DNA from: Riptortus pedestris
Taxonomy: Eukaryota; Arthropoda; Insecta; Hemiptera; Alydidae
Assembly: GCA_019009955.1 (NCBI GenBank)
Contig: CM032231.1
Coordinates: forward strand, 45,347,001 to 45,411,000
Reading direction: 5' to 3'
DNA: 64,000 nt
Made by a program: the position numbers and the translations under genes. How positions within the stretch are numbered: the stretch's first letter is position 1; every line of letters begins with the position of its first letter. Of the stretch, positions 11,376-22,260 are shown one piece after another. Under the pieces are notes generated by a model. The model searched no databases. It was not told where the DNA came from and saw only the letters and a program-made list of their open reading frames with translations.

Positions 11376-12529
11376 TAACTATCAATAAAATAAGATGAGT
11401 GTAATTATTAGTTCGGTACAGCATTAATAAAGCACGCACACAGTCATCCAGCCTCTTTTTATGACCCATTTGCTTCCGTAAGAACCCATATGATTTCGCC
11501 ATTGTGCACGTCCTTCCAACTCATAGACCCATGTGTTTTTAAGAAGTGCACTTATACTGACATTTACATTTTGTATGCATTTATTCATTGGTCTCCTAGA
11601 TCAATATTGAAAGTCACTTCTCAAAATTTTCCATATCCTGCAAGTGTGACCGAAAAGTGGGAATGACCGTTTCAGAGCCTGCGAATTATCTTTTTTTAGC
11701 CCTTTGAAACAAACTGATAAATTTAGATTTACCGCATATTTTTCCATTTGTGGAATTAAGCTATTTTGGTAGATCGCAAGATAAAACCAAACTACTTTCT
11801 CTCTTCGTTTAGAAGAAACCAACAATTCGATTTCTTTAGATAAGTGGGTTAATACTTTGTTAATAATAAATTAAGCTACGAATTAGGTTTTATAATTATT
11901 TTCGATATATTCTTAGGAAGGAGATTATCATAATTTTGTTTACTAATCTCATATAGAACTGCTTCACCATTCAGACGGCATTTTCATTCCATATTGCTAA
12001 CTTCTTCAAAGCAATTAGGTACTTGATTAAAATTGTCTGAAACGAAAGGTTAGCTCCAATGGGGATATACGTCTGCTAAACCGTTTCTCAGCTGTACCTA
12101 CCGGCTATACAGCTGGCTGTCCTTCAGTTCACTGCGCACAAGCGACTCATACGAATTCTAAGCCAGTCAGGATGAGTAATAATCGGTTGATTAGTTGGCT
12201 GTTTGTTGCCAGGTTCCTGGCTTGGTGGATGATATAGGGGCTTGAAGAGCTTGGCTGGCAGCTATGCTTGTTTGCGAGATTCTCACGACTAGCGTGATAT
12301 GCGCCCCCAGTGTCAAGGACACTCCCTCCCCGCGCAGCACGTAATCATGAGCCAGAGATATACACGGGAATCAATATTCCAATGAATGAGTAATTCACAA
12401 ATATACATTCATGACGTTTTGAACGCTATAAGAGGTGAGAGGTGGCACAATTTGGAGTGACGAACTCATGACGCGCCATCTCTCATTCTGGCCACTTTTT
12501 TTACTCAGAGAACAAACTTGATAAAATAC
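11376..12529. other. Unassigned; GC-richer block at about 12030-12360
   Basis: No gene was recognised. Bases 12030-12360 are clearly richer in G and C than their surroundings (for example 'gcgcccccagtgtcaagg', 'ccctccccgcgcagcacg'). They could be an old retroelement 5' region or a distal regulatory stretch. Confidence 0.4.
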
Positions 12530-13324
12530 GAGAAAAGTCCGTCACGCAGGGGCTGCGTAAACTTAGCAGATTTCCCACGCGAAGGTTAACAATAGATAAA
12601 TATACATACAGGTAACACAACCGTGAATGCTCAGTAAATTTACAATACAGGTTAATAATCTCTACAAGGGAAAGCGGCTGAATTGTAAACAAACAGGCCA
12701 GCCAGCCTCGTAGAGCTGCATAAATAGACCGGAAAGACAAACAATTAACGAAATATATCTGAATATAACATATTAATTATATTTAAAACAATTTAATAAG
12801 GCTAATGCTGAAATTTGTAATGAATAAAAATCAGTTTTATCTCAATTACTCAAATGTTAGTAATCTAAAACAAAATAAGGGGGGGGGGTGTCAACAGAAC
12901 GTATTTGCATGTATCTCACAAAGTAAAGGATCAATGAAAACAATATTTGGTATTAGGCTTCGAATAATATGGTTTATTATATAACAGATTATAGTTTATG
13001 TAACACTAGTAGGAGTGGGGGTTTATTGAAGGCTGAAAACTGAAAAATGCAAATATCTCGGTAAATATTCAAGATAGGGAATAAATGTATATACATTATT
13101 AATAGTACATTTAATTTGCAATAAGATTTATTCTATACAGTTTTTCAATCCGACTTATAGTAACGGAGATATTTCGAATATTCAAAATTCTCCCCCTTTA
13201 AACCCTCCTAGCTCTTGTCCGATTTCAGCCGTTAACGAACTTGATCTGTCTTTATGGATAAAACGTTTAAATATCGACTTTGGTAACGATCAAACAAAAA
13301 TTGCGACCGCTAGAGCTTTAATAG

Positions 13325-13377
<53 letters not shown>

Positions 13378-13450
13378 ATTTTGAACGGAGCTCATTTTCG
13401 TCATCTCCTGGGTACGATCGATGGACATTTGAAGAAATGTTTCGAAAATC
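12530..13450 (+). mobile_element. Rep-A copy, near full length, cut at its tail
   Basis: Starts aaaagtccgtcacgcagg and contains all internal blocks and (TA)n at 13329-13375. It ends inside 'tttcgaaaatcg', where it joins duplication copy 2. About 920 bp. Confidence 0.9.
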
Positions 13451-13870
13451 GAGGTTCTTTAGACCATTCTTTTTTTACCTTACGAATCCACATATTTTTC
13501 TACACGGTTGTTGAAAGTGATAAATCAGACTTCGACCCCAGGAAGGTCTAAATTAATTTTGCGAACTTCGTTTGAAGTATTTCAATGGGATGATTCGATT
13601 GAAGCAGGGACGTCCTATATTTTCCCCTCCGCTCAAAAAGCTCGCTTTTAACTAATACATTGTTTTATCGTCCTGCAGTGAACATCAATCGATTATTATA
13701 AAGTCTTACTAGACTGCTCCAAAATAGAATAAAAAAATATCTGGTCTATGAGAACTTATTTACATGATTTGCAATCCACGTATTGTGTGCGTGCTTGTGT
13801 GTATGATAGACATATAAGCAATTTGGAAAATTCTTCCATGGATATAATAACGAGATTTATTTCTTCCCAG

Positions 13871-13910
<40 letters not shown>

Positions 13911-13944
13911 TATTAGTAGCAAATATCTATGTTTTCTTTTTAAA
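13451..13944 (+). repeat. Segmental duplication, copy 2
   Basis: Near-identical to 8156-8650. Here the Rep-A tail joins directly to 'gaggttc'. At copy 1 about 210 bp separate the same two points (7946-8155). A long A-run lies at 13874-13908. Confidence 0.9.
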
Positions 13945-13949
13945 CTTTG

Positions 13950-14595
13950 TTTGTTTTTTTATTGGAGTTGAAGTAAAATGCATACGTTAACAATTTACTA
14001 AAATAAATTGAACTATAAGTTCAGTTATATAACATTCTCCTGTACAAAGCACAGCAAGTATGGATGGGGTTTGCTGGAGACTAAAAACGTATATTGGAGT
14101 TTAAGTTAAATCAGAACGTTTGCAAATTTATATAATAACTTGAACGATAAGATTGGTTATATAACATTCTCCTGTACAAAGCATAATAAATATGGATGGG
14201 GTTTGCTGGAGACTAAAAACGTATATTGGAGTTAAAGTAAAGTAAATAACTTTGCAATTTTTTAAAGGAGTTAAACTAAAATGTATATGTTAGAGTTTAT
14301 GGAGGGAGGTTTACTGGAGGTTAGAAACGAATATCGGAATTAAAGTAAAAAGTGTATGTTTGCAATTTTATATAATAACTTGAACGATAAGTTTGGTTAT
14401 ATAACATTATCCTGTGCAAAACATAGTATGTATAAATTGGGGTTTACTGGAGGCTAAAAACCTAATATTGGAATTAAAGTAAAATGTTTAGGTTTGCAAA
14501 TTTATATAAAAACTTAAACCATAAGATCGGTTACGTAACATTTTCCTGTAGAATGTATAGTAAGTATGGATGGGGGTTTCTGGAGACTAAAAAGC
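13950..14595 (+). repeat. Tandem repeat of about 135 bp, four to five units
   Basis: Units carry 'ggttatataacattctcctg', 'atggatggggtttgctggag' and 'tattggagttaaagtaaa'. The 'ttatataacatt' phrase recurs near 14024, 14157 and 14398, with a variant near 14532. A partial unit lies near 14280. Single diverged copies also occur near 10380 and 15180. Confidence 0.8.
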
Positions 14596-15126
14596 ACTAT
14601 GCAGATATCCCACTTGAAGTTTTACAATGGAGAAATCTGCATACTAGTAAGAGTAGTAGTAACGAGTATCTAAACCTATTTCACGAGCCTAACACTTAAG
14701 GAAACGGCTGAACTAGCTTTCGGGGGATACTTATTAATAGACACTTAATAAAAATGCAAATATCTCGGTTAATATTCAGGATAGAGAATAAATATATATA
14801 ACAATATTTATAGTAAATTTAATTCGCACTAAGGTTGGTTCTATACAAGTTTTCGATCCGACTCAGAGTAACGGAGATATTTCGAATTTTTGAAAATCCC
14901 CCTCTTACCACCCCCCCTCACATTGGTCCGATTTCAACCATTAACGAACTAAAATATCGAGTTTGGTAACGATCAAACAAAAATTGTAACTCCTAGAGCC
15001 TTAACTGGACCTCATTTTCGTCATCTCCTGGGTAAGATAGATAAACATTTGAAGACATTTTTCGAAAATCGTGTCATGAGTACGACCTCAATAGCTGATT
15101 TCCCTTCAGGGTAATCTGCTGAAATG
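14590..15126 (+). mobile_element. Rep-A copy, 5'-shortened
   Basis: Begins at 'gcagatatcccacttgaag' and runs through 'gcaaatatctcggttaatat', the core and 'cctcaatagctgatttccc' to 'taatctgctgaaat'. The (TA)n tract is absent. Confidence 0.85.
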
Positions 15127-15699
15127 TATATTGGAGTAAACTGTATACCGTACATATAATTTAATAAAATAAATTCAACTATAAGATCGGTTATATAACG
15201 TTCTCCTTTGCATAGCATAGTAGCGGATTTGTTTTAGATTTTGAAGCTCCCTCTCCTTTGTGGTTCAATTTCCGCAGTAATTTTTGTGACATTTTTTACG
15301 TATGTATTTATATTACGTATAATTATTCTATTATTTGAAGTCGGAAACAGATTTTTTTGAAGTTGTTATGGCTCGAGAAGAGGTACCGTTTTGTTCCTAA
15401 ATTTCAATATTTGTCTAATGCCAAGTAACTCCCACTCCTTGCGAGATAAGATCTCTAGAAAATTTGTATTTCGATCCTCCACCGAAACACATTATACTTC
15501 TGTAAATCTCTCGCATTTTCGTGTATTGCGGGGAAGAACTCTCGGATATATCCCTGTTAGTTCGGTACCTTAAACTCGAATAACAGCCATCTGTCGTACC
15601 GACAAGTGACGATCGAACTGGAAAGTATACTTTTTTTCATTGCTCCATGAAACGCTTTTTCTATCGTGTTTTTTTTTTCTCGTTTTGAAGAGTTACTAT
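15127..15699. other. Unassigned; includes one 135-bp-repeat monomer near 15180
   Basis: Apart from the isolated monomer near 15170-15230, no coding or repeat signature was recognised. Confidence 0.4.
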
Positions 15700-15800
15700 T
15701 CAACATAAATCGATGGGCATTTAAGGAAAGTATTCGAAAACCGTTTCTTGAGTACAACCTCTATATCTGATTTCCCTTAAGTTAAATCTGCTAAAATGGA
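15700..15800 (+). mobile_element. Rep-A 3' tail fragment
   Basis: 'catttaaggaaagtattcg', 'cttgagtacaacctc' and 'tctgctaaaatgg' match the Rep-A tail. Confidence 0.75.
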
Positions 15801-16064
15801 AACTGAAACGATTGTAATAAAGCATCGTACGACCGATTAGAAAATGATACTTAGCTCAACACACACTCTTAAAAACTATTCGTCAAATTAACACTTCAGG
15901 TTTCACAGATTGGACATTATCGATATGTAATGTGATGAGTGATGGATGTTGTACAACAAGTAGGGAAGAGCATTAGACTATCAGGGCTTTGTTAGCTACC
16001 TTATTGCTACTCCTTCTATATGGTAAATAATAGCTATATATTTCATCAAATAATCCATTATTTC

Positions 16065-16337
16065 TTAAATACTTAAAAACATCATCTGTAAATTGGCTAC
16101 TGGCGGACAGTAGTTCGCATACATTAGTGGGCATGGGTACGTTTTTACTTGTGTGCAGTCAGTTAGTATGTGTTTTACAGTCAGTGTTCTGTTGCAGTAG
16201 CGACATATAGGTTCATCTTGTCTGCTCAATAGATATGAATGTATTAGTCTAGTGTGTCCTGTGCGTAGGCCTGTAAGTACAATTTCTTCTCTTATATTAT
16301 TTACTATTATGAAAGTTATATATAGCAAGCACTGCAC
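16065..16337 (-). pseudogene. C-terminal remnant of a LINE ORF2 (zinc-knuckle end)
   Basis: A 90-codon frame contains 'GLRTGHTRLIHSYLLSR' and 'CRYCNRTLTVKHILTDCTQV'. This Cys-x2-Cys ... His-x4-Cys module sits at the C-terminus of Jockey/I-type non-LTR retrotransposon polyproteins, after the RNase H domain. RT and endonuclease are not present nearby, so this is a short 3' fragment. The retained Cys and His residues suggest modest decay. The initial Met is not biological, since the real ORF would have started far upstream. Lower coordinates to about 15960 may be its 3' UTR. Confidence 0.85.
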
Positions 16338-17017
16338 GTGGAATATAAGTTTTGCCTCCTTCCAGTTTAACTATTTATAGTTTTTCTATTAGTTTTTTCA
16401 TCATGTTGTAAATACACTAACAATTTATATTTTGTTTTCTCCATTCTATTTATTTTGTACATTTGTAAAATTTTAATATTTATTTAATTTTGTAAAATTA
16501 TATTCAAACATGCTAAAAGATGAGTCGTCATTGTAGCGCCATCTCAAATAAATAAATTTTTAAAAAATACTACTTCTCTTGTGATACACATGTAGTTCAG
16601 CAGTCTTTTTCTTTACTAAAGACCTGAAGATTCCACAGATATGGCGAAACCGGTTGTAGCATAAAAACATTTTAAAGCAGGAAGAATACATTTTTCTTTT
16701 CCCTATTATAGGTATGTGGTTACAAGGAAGCAATTATTTAGTTATTAGTTATTTAGTTATTCCAGTTTTAGCTTTTAGACGGAATATATTTTTATATCAA
16801 CCCGAGAAATAACGAGAAATACTCGTAGTGTTATCATAAAGTCCTTAACCTAAAACTTTATCTATAACTTAAATGTTGAAAACGACAAGAAGTATTTTTT
16901 ACAGGAACAACTAGCTTGGTGTATTAACATCTTACGACCATAATTCTTTTCTTACTAAAAACATAACCAATGACGTTCAAGATAATAAACTTCCATGATC
17001 AACGAGGTAATATGTAT
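16338..17017. other. Unassigned AT-rich stretch with a hammerhead-like core near 16618-16665
   Basis: An AT-rich, polyadenylation-like 'caaataaataaattttt' lies near 16545. 'gacctgaagattccacagat' then 'ggcgaaaccggttg' (16620-16653) resembles the CUGANGA...GAAA order of hammerhead ribozymes common in Penelope-like elements, but the stem II pairing is poor. No gene was recognised. Confidence 0.3.
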
Positions 17018-17455
17018 AATAGTTATTTATTATACAAGTGACGAAAGTAGATCATTTTACAACTCGAGTGAAACGTTTACCCACACGAGCGAAGCGAGTG
17101 TGGTAATTTCACGAGAGTTGTAAATTCTACTTTCGTCACGAGTGTAAAATTAATTTTTTTCTGTAATCGTGTAATACATGATCAGATCTAACCATAATAT
17201 GAACAAAATTAGGATGTTGTGAAGATTATGGTATGTTGTTGGTAGGTTATAAGCATGGTTGTGAAAGGTTATAAGCATAGTTATAAAATAACTAGTGATG
17301 ATTGCGAAGTAGTGCAGTTATAAACAAGGTAGGTTATATTTAAATTTTAAAATATATTGATTATTTCCACCAATAATTCATTCACATTTCAATTTATTTT
17401 GTTAAAATAAATTCTTACAATGTTAAGAAACATTTAATTTTCGAAGTGAAATTTC
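17018..17455. mobile_element. Foldback element, copy 1 (truncated)
   Basis: Contains a large imperfect hairpin at 17042-17136: arms 'cgaaagtaga...ttacaactcgag' and 'gagagttgtaaattctactttcg', with the apex 'cacacgagcgaagcgagtgtg' type. It matches 21246-21700 base for base over long runs. The right part seen in copy 2 is missing. Confidence 0.85.
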
Positions 17456-17604
17456 GAAATTTCAAGTGTGTTGCGCTAGCTGGGGGTTAGGTATATATTT
17501 TTTTTCTTTGTTGCATTTTGATAACACATAACAGAGACAAGTTTTTTTCGGTATAGCATTAAGAAAAATAAATAAACTTTTTTTTCGGCCCACCTTAATA
17601 TATA

Positions 17605-17610
<6 letters not shown>

Positions 17611-17670
<60 letters not shown>
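17611..17670. repeat. (TA)n microsatellite
   Basis: A long AT dinucleotide run with interrupted flanks to about 17700. Open frames across it are artefacts of the repeat. Confidence 0.95.
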
Positions 17671-17677
<7 letters not shown>

Positions 17678-17749
17678 AATATAGATATAGATATATATAC
17701 ACACACACAAAAATTTGTCTATTACCCCAATCGCACGAATGTCATATTA

Positions 17750-18190
17750 ACAGTAAGCTGTTATATAGTGATCCATTTTTTTCGCAGCTTAAATACCAAA
17801 TATTGTTTTGACAGAACTTTTACTGTGTTAGATATATGCAAATATTTTTAAGAGGGACCTCATCATATAAGATTTTAAGTTCGATATATTAACTGTTCCA
17901 TGGAAAACTAAAGATTATATTAGGTAATGGCTAAAATCGGCATTGGGGAGGAGGGGGGAGAATTTAGAGAGGGGCAGTGAAAATTGAAAATATCTTGGTT
18001 GCTATTAGTCGAATCAAAAACCCTTATATAAACAATATTGCTGACTTTTCGATGTTCTAAAACTATTGTTCTATAAATGTTTTCTCTTGCTCGTATATTA
18101 ACCGAATAAGTATTTTCATTGGTCTCAGGCCTCTTTAAACCCCAACTTCTACTGATTTTCACTTGCCAAGTATCCAGTTTCAAGTGGCTC
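17750..18190 (-). mobile_element. Rep-A-like fragments, degenerate mosaic
   Basis: 'cgcagcttaaataccaaatat', 'tggaaaactaaagattata', G-rich 'ggggaggaggggggagaat' and 'gaaaatatcttggtt' are diverged Rep-A blocks read on the - strand. Confidence 0.6.
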
Positions 18191-18284
18191 AGTCACCAAA
18201 CATCTCATGTCCAGCTAACACATCGTGAGACCGTAGTGTGCTTAGTTTTTGCAGCGCCTGCGTTACCGAAATTTAACCACCTGA

Positions 18285-18921
18285 CAAAAAATTCCGCCGC
18301 GGAGGTGCTGCGTAAACTAAGCAGATTTCCCTCTTGAAGCTTAACAATAGATAAATCTAAATACTGGCAGCACAACACCACCGTGAATAAATACAAATGG
18401 TAATAAGAAATCTTTCAGTCAAATTAACAAACTCCCGAAGGGAATCGTCTGAAATGTAAACAAACTGGTCTGCCAACTTCTCACCGGAAAGAAAAACAAG
18501 TACAGAAATATACCAGAGTATGACGTTTACTATGCCTAGTACTGTAATATATAATGAATCAGAATAATATTTATCCCAATCAATCAAAAACATAATTGCA
18601 TGAATCTCGTATAATAAAGTTCTCCTGAAAACAATATTTGGTATTCAAGCTTCGAATAGTGTGGTTTATTATATAGCAGAGTATTAATTATGTAACATTA
18701 GCAGAAGTAGGGGTTTGTTGAAGCTTGAAAACTGAAAAATACAAATATCTCGGGGAATAATCAAGGTAGAGAATAAATGTGTATAACAGTATTTAATTTG
18801 CGATATGATTGGTTTTATACGACGTTTAGTAAAGGAGATATTTCGAATTTTCGAAAAATAATCCCTCTAACCCCACGCCCCCTTTCCCACTGAACCGGTT
18901 TCAGTGATTAACGAATTTGAT

Positions 18922-18960
<39 letters not shown>

Positions 18961-19140
18961 AAACGACTAAATATCGAGTTCGGTAACGATCAAAAATTGT
19001 AATTGCTAGAGTGGTAACTGAGAAATATATGTACGATTCAGGACGGACCTCATTTTCGTCATCTCATGGGTAGGATCGATGGACATTTGAAGAAAATCGC
19101 GTCATGAGTAAGACCTCAAAATCTTCTAAAATTATTACGT
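18285..19140 (+). mobile_element. Rep-A copy, nearly complete
   Basis: Starts near 'ttccgccgcggaggtgctgc' with 'gtaaactaagcagatttccc' and continues through all internal blocks. A T30-like run lies near 18924-18953. It ends 'cctcaaaatcttctaaaatt'. Confidence 0.85.
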
Positions 19141-19166
19141 ATTTCTGTAAAACAATTAACATATTA

Positions 19167-19390
19167 GGGGCTAAGGTTAGCCATGTGAGTTAAAGCGTTG
19201 CATTTAATGTCACACGGTAAACCTAGTGTGGCGAGTTTGATTCCCGCCTGGAAAAAGGAATTTATTTAGTGACGGAATTCATTAAATAAAATCCTGAGAG
19301 CCACCCTGGCTAGAAAAGGGTGGTAATCTGTAGATAACCCGTCCCAATTAGCCTTAGTTGCAGAAAGTGGACGTTAATAAATAATAATAG
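19167..19390 (+). repeat. tRNA-derived SINE, copy 2
   Basis: A tRNA-like head has a box-A-like 'ggctaaggttagcc' and a box-B-like 'gcgagtttgattcccgcc'. A unique body and an (ATA)n tail follow. RNA polymerase III transcription is the known mode for such SINEs. Confidence 0.88.
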
Positions 19391-19664
19391 TAAATTAGTT
19401 AGGGTTATGGCCATCCTCAATGAACTTTTAGTTATTAATACTACACTGGGTAAACTAAACAAACTTTTGAAATTCTGGACTGTCACGCATGTTGTTGACA
19501 TGTCAGCAAATTCAATTATGCACTTTTAAATTTCTACAGCTCTGTCACTCTGGAGCAGTTTGAGCCAAGCAGACTTCCCACTTGGACAAACATATCGTCT
19601 GCCACCATGCACACTCTATTTTTCATTTAATAAGAAGTCGATGTTAACAGAACTTGAAATTTAA
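19391..19664 (+). repeat. Inverted duplication, copy 1 (partner 27185-27455), split by piggyBac
   Basis: 'aaattagttagggttatggcc', 'gaacttttagttattaatac', 'gtgctgacatgtc'-like and 'catttaataagaagtc' blocks are the reverse complement of 27185-27455. The copy stops at TTAA 19661-19664, where the piggyBac element begins, and resumes after 20563. Confidence 0.85.
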
Positions 19665-20563
19665 CCCTGGATTGACACTGCTAATTACATGAACGGTATT
19701 GACACCGTGGGATAAATTTTACCCCATTCTTTGAAACCCGTAAAAAGAATCAATTTCGATTTTGATTTTTTATTGCAATAATAATGTATTACAATAGGGC
19801 CATCAAGAAAACAAAATCAAACAGCAACCAAAGTAAAATATATTTTTTAAAATTCACAAAATATCTATAAATTTGAAAAACTCGAAACGAAAAAATTATA
19901 CCAATTATCACTAAAAAGATGATATTTTTTATAAAATGTAAACTAAAACTACCCTGAGACAATGTTCTTCTTCTTTTGTCTACATTTCGTAGATGGTACA
20001 TTTTTATGCTAAGTATATCGGTTTTTCCAACATAAACCTCCAATTTGACACTTTTGGTTGAGGTTCAGAATGTGTCCCAACATCCATATCTAAGTTACAT
20101 AAACTTGAAGCATTTGACATACGTGGTACATATACTACAAGCCTCTCTTTCTTCTTCTTTTTCTTCCGAACAGCAGGCATCTTCAACAAGATCTTGATCT
20201 TCTTTCTCTAATTTTTCTAAAAGACGCCTGTTGTCTTCAGGATCAGAATACATTTTGGTATAGGCCATATTTCCACAGGAAACCCGGTAAAATATAAGTT
20301 AACTAACTCGGGATGAAATTGTAGACGAGCGAAAAAGTTAGCCGTTAACTACACAGTGGGGTAAAAAATACCCCAGACACAATTAATGACCTTCTCCTGC
20401 AACTATTAGCAGACAACTGGCTTTGATTATATTAGGTTATGCTAGGAAAGGCTACTATGTGTATTTAAGAAGGTGGACAGGGGCACTGTGATTCGCAGAA
20501 GCTAAGAACTACTCCATACAGCTAAATGTGGGGTATTTTTCACCCCGCGGTGTCAATCCAGGG
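19665..20563. mobile_element. piggyBac-like non-autonomous element, 899 bp, TTAA flanks
   Basis: The termini are the perfect 14-bp inverted repeats CCCTGGATTGACAC (19665-19678) and their complement at 20550-20563. TTAA flanks both sides (19661-19664 and 20564-20567). TTAA duplication plus CCY-type ends defines piggyBac. Subterminal repeats 'gtggggtaaaaaatacccc' and 'gtggggtatttttcacccc' lie near the right end. The inverted paralogue at 27185 is the unfilled site, with one TTAA. Only an N-terminal transposase stub remains inside. Confidence 0.95.
20095..20268 (-). pseudogene. N-terminal stub of a piggyBac-type transposase
   Basis: A 57-codon frame on the - strand begins MAYTKMYSDPEDNRR and is acidic/basic charged (KLEKEDQDLVEDA, then EEKEEER). 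It starts 295 bp inside the right terminus, a sensible place for the transposase start. Low-complexity acidic N-termini are usual in piggyBac proteins. The catalytic DDD domain and C-terminal Cys-rich domain are absent: between here and the left end are only short, unrelated frames. I infer a deletion derivative that would need transposase supplied in trans. The assignment rests on the element's ends, because the stub itself carries no diagnostic motif. Confidence 0.6.
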
Positions 20564-20567
20564 TTAA

Positions 20568-20820
20568 GCTGGACATAAGGTTATTAGAGGTTAATTTTCA
20601 ATTAACATATTATGATTAGGATCATTCATTTCTCATAACATACAGTAGTCCATCTTAAATGATTGTAACAGCGGGCGTGCCCCTAACCTCGAGACGTGGG
20701 TCCAGCTGCCTCGTCCAGGAAGGTTGTCCAGGTTGCCACATGTCTATTCTACAGCCACTCCTGTTACATCACAACCTCGTCCTGCAACTCCTCGCTTCTC
20801 TACTTACATCTCAGCTGCTC
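20568..20820. other. Unassigned
   Basis: The first tens of bases (ttaagctggacataagg) continue the interrupted inverted duplication. The remainder is unrecognised. Confidence 0.5.
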
Positions 20821-20825
20821 CGATA

Positions 20826-20935
20826 TAAGCAGATTTCCCTCAAGTGAAATAAGGTACTCAAGGTTTGACTCGTGACGAGATTTTCGAAAAATGTCTTTAA
20901 GATCCATTGATCCTAACTAGCAAAAGACGATTATA
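20826..20935 (-). mobile_element. Rep-A tail fragment
   Basis: 'agcagatttccctcaagtgaa', 'actcgtgacgagattttcg' and 'gatccattgatcctaac' match the Rep-A tail read backwards. Confidence 0.7.
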
Positions 20936-21039
20936 CATGAGAATATGCTCTTTAGGACAAACTGAAAATGTTAAATATCGAGTATGGTATAGATCAAATA
21001 GACACTTCCAAGACAAACCTAAAATCTTACTTGAAGACG

Positions 21040-22106
21040 TACCACCACAACGGATTTGCATGTATCTTACATAATAAAGGTCTCAAAAAATAATATGTAG
21101 TATTTAAGCTTAGGATGAAGAGATCCGTGTTATAACAGCTTATATCTTAATATGGCACGAGCAGGACTGGGGGCTTACTCAAGGATCAAAACTAAAAAAT
21201 CCAAATATTTCGGTTAATATTCACGATTAAGAAAATATCTATATATTAGTTATTTATTATACAAGTGCCGAAAGTAGATCATTTTACAACTCGAGTGAAA
21301 CGTTTACCCACACGAGCGAAGCGAGTGTGGTAATTTCACGAGAGTTGTAAATTCTACTTTCGTCACGAGTGTAATATTATATTTTTTCTGTAATCGTGTA
21401 ATACTTGATCAGATCTAACCAGAATATGAACAAAATTAGGATGTTGTGAAGATTATGATATGTTGTTGGTAGGCTATAAGCATGGTTGTGAAAGGTTATA
21501 AGTATAGTTATAAAACAACTAGTGATCATTGTGAAGTAGTGCAGGTTATAAACAAGTGCAGGTTATAAACAAGGAAGGTAATTATTATTATATTTAAATT
21601 TTAAAATATATTGATTATTTCCACCAATAATTCATTCACATTTCAATTTATTTTGTTAAAATAAATTCTTACAATGTTAAGAAACATTTAAAAGCATTTA
21701 ATTTCCGACTTCAAATTATTTTTTAATTTATACTTATTACTAATTAAGAAGGCAATTCACTTTCTTCACTTGTGAAGTAAGTGATTACTTCCTTCACTCT
21801 ATTGCAAAATGTTTCACTTTCTTCACTCATTTCAGTTTAGTAATGTTACCATTATTCAACGATTACAGAAAAAAATATTTATAGATAATTACATTTGTAA
21901 TAACATTGTTTTTTACACTTTTTCAATCCGTCGTATAATAAAGATAATTCAAATACTCGAAATTCCTCTCCTTTAAACCCCACCTCCTCCCTCCCCTCAG
22001 ATTTCAGCCGTTAGCGTACTTGATCTTTCTTTTTATATAAAACGATTAAATATCGAGTTTCGTACCGATTAGAAAAATATTGCGACGTCTAGAGCGGTAA
22101 CAGACA
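21040..22106 (+). mobile_element. Rep-A copy interrupted by a foldback element
   Basis: 21040-21245 carries the mid-section ('tttgcatgtatcttacataa', 'atccaaatatttcggtt'). The copy stops inside the 'tatctatatatta' phrase and resumes at about 21881 ('atatttatagataattacat'), running to 'gagcggtaacagacaaata'. The foldback insertion at 21246-21880 explains the gap exactly. Confidence 0.85.
21246..21880. mobile_element. Foldback element, copy 2, about 635 bp, inserted in Rep-A
   Basis: Starts 'tagttatttattatacaagt' and contains the hairpin at 21269-21362. It ends near 'caacgattacagaaaaaa'. 'ttttttctgtaatcgtgtaat' near 21384 is partly complementary to the right end, suggesting nested inverted repeats. 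No ORF is present, so it is non-autonomous. The superfamily is unknown. Confidence 0.85.
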
Positions 22107-22127
22107 AATATATATATTTGTCTGTTA
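22086..22127. repeat. Palindromic junction of two Rep-A copies
   Basis: gagcggtaacagacaaata is followed at once by tatatatttgtctgttacc and actc, a 42-bp near-perfect palindrome. It joins a + copy to a - fragment (22107-22260) at the (TA)n point. Confidence 0.9.
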
Positions 22128-22260
22128 CCACTCTGGCGGTCACTATTTTGGTTTGTTAATAGCGTTATTACGCGATAAATACGCGTTTCATATAAAACTA
22201 AAGATTATATTAGCTAATGACTGAAACCGGCCTTGTGGGGGAGAGGCTAAACCTCTCAAC
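22107..22260 (-). mobile_element. Rep-A core fragment
   Basis: 'tttgtctgttaccactctgg', 'aaactaaagattatattagc' and 'atgactgaaaccggcc' are Rep-A core blocks read on the - strand. Bases 22261-22440 are unrecognised. Confidence 0.75.

Noticed and set aside
17462..17710. Overlapping - strand frames with long Tyr-Ile runs
   Set aside because: The runs are translations of the (TA)n tract, and the same artefact occurs at 1260-1472, 41-319 and 38892-39203.
19167..19260. Possible functional tRNA gene
   Set aside because: Box A and box B-like sequences are present, but the same head is followed by an identical body and (ATA)n tail at several sites. These are SINEs, and no proper acceptor stem closes.
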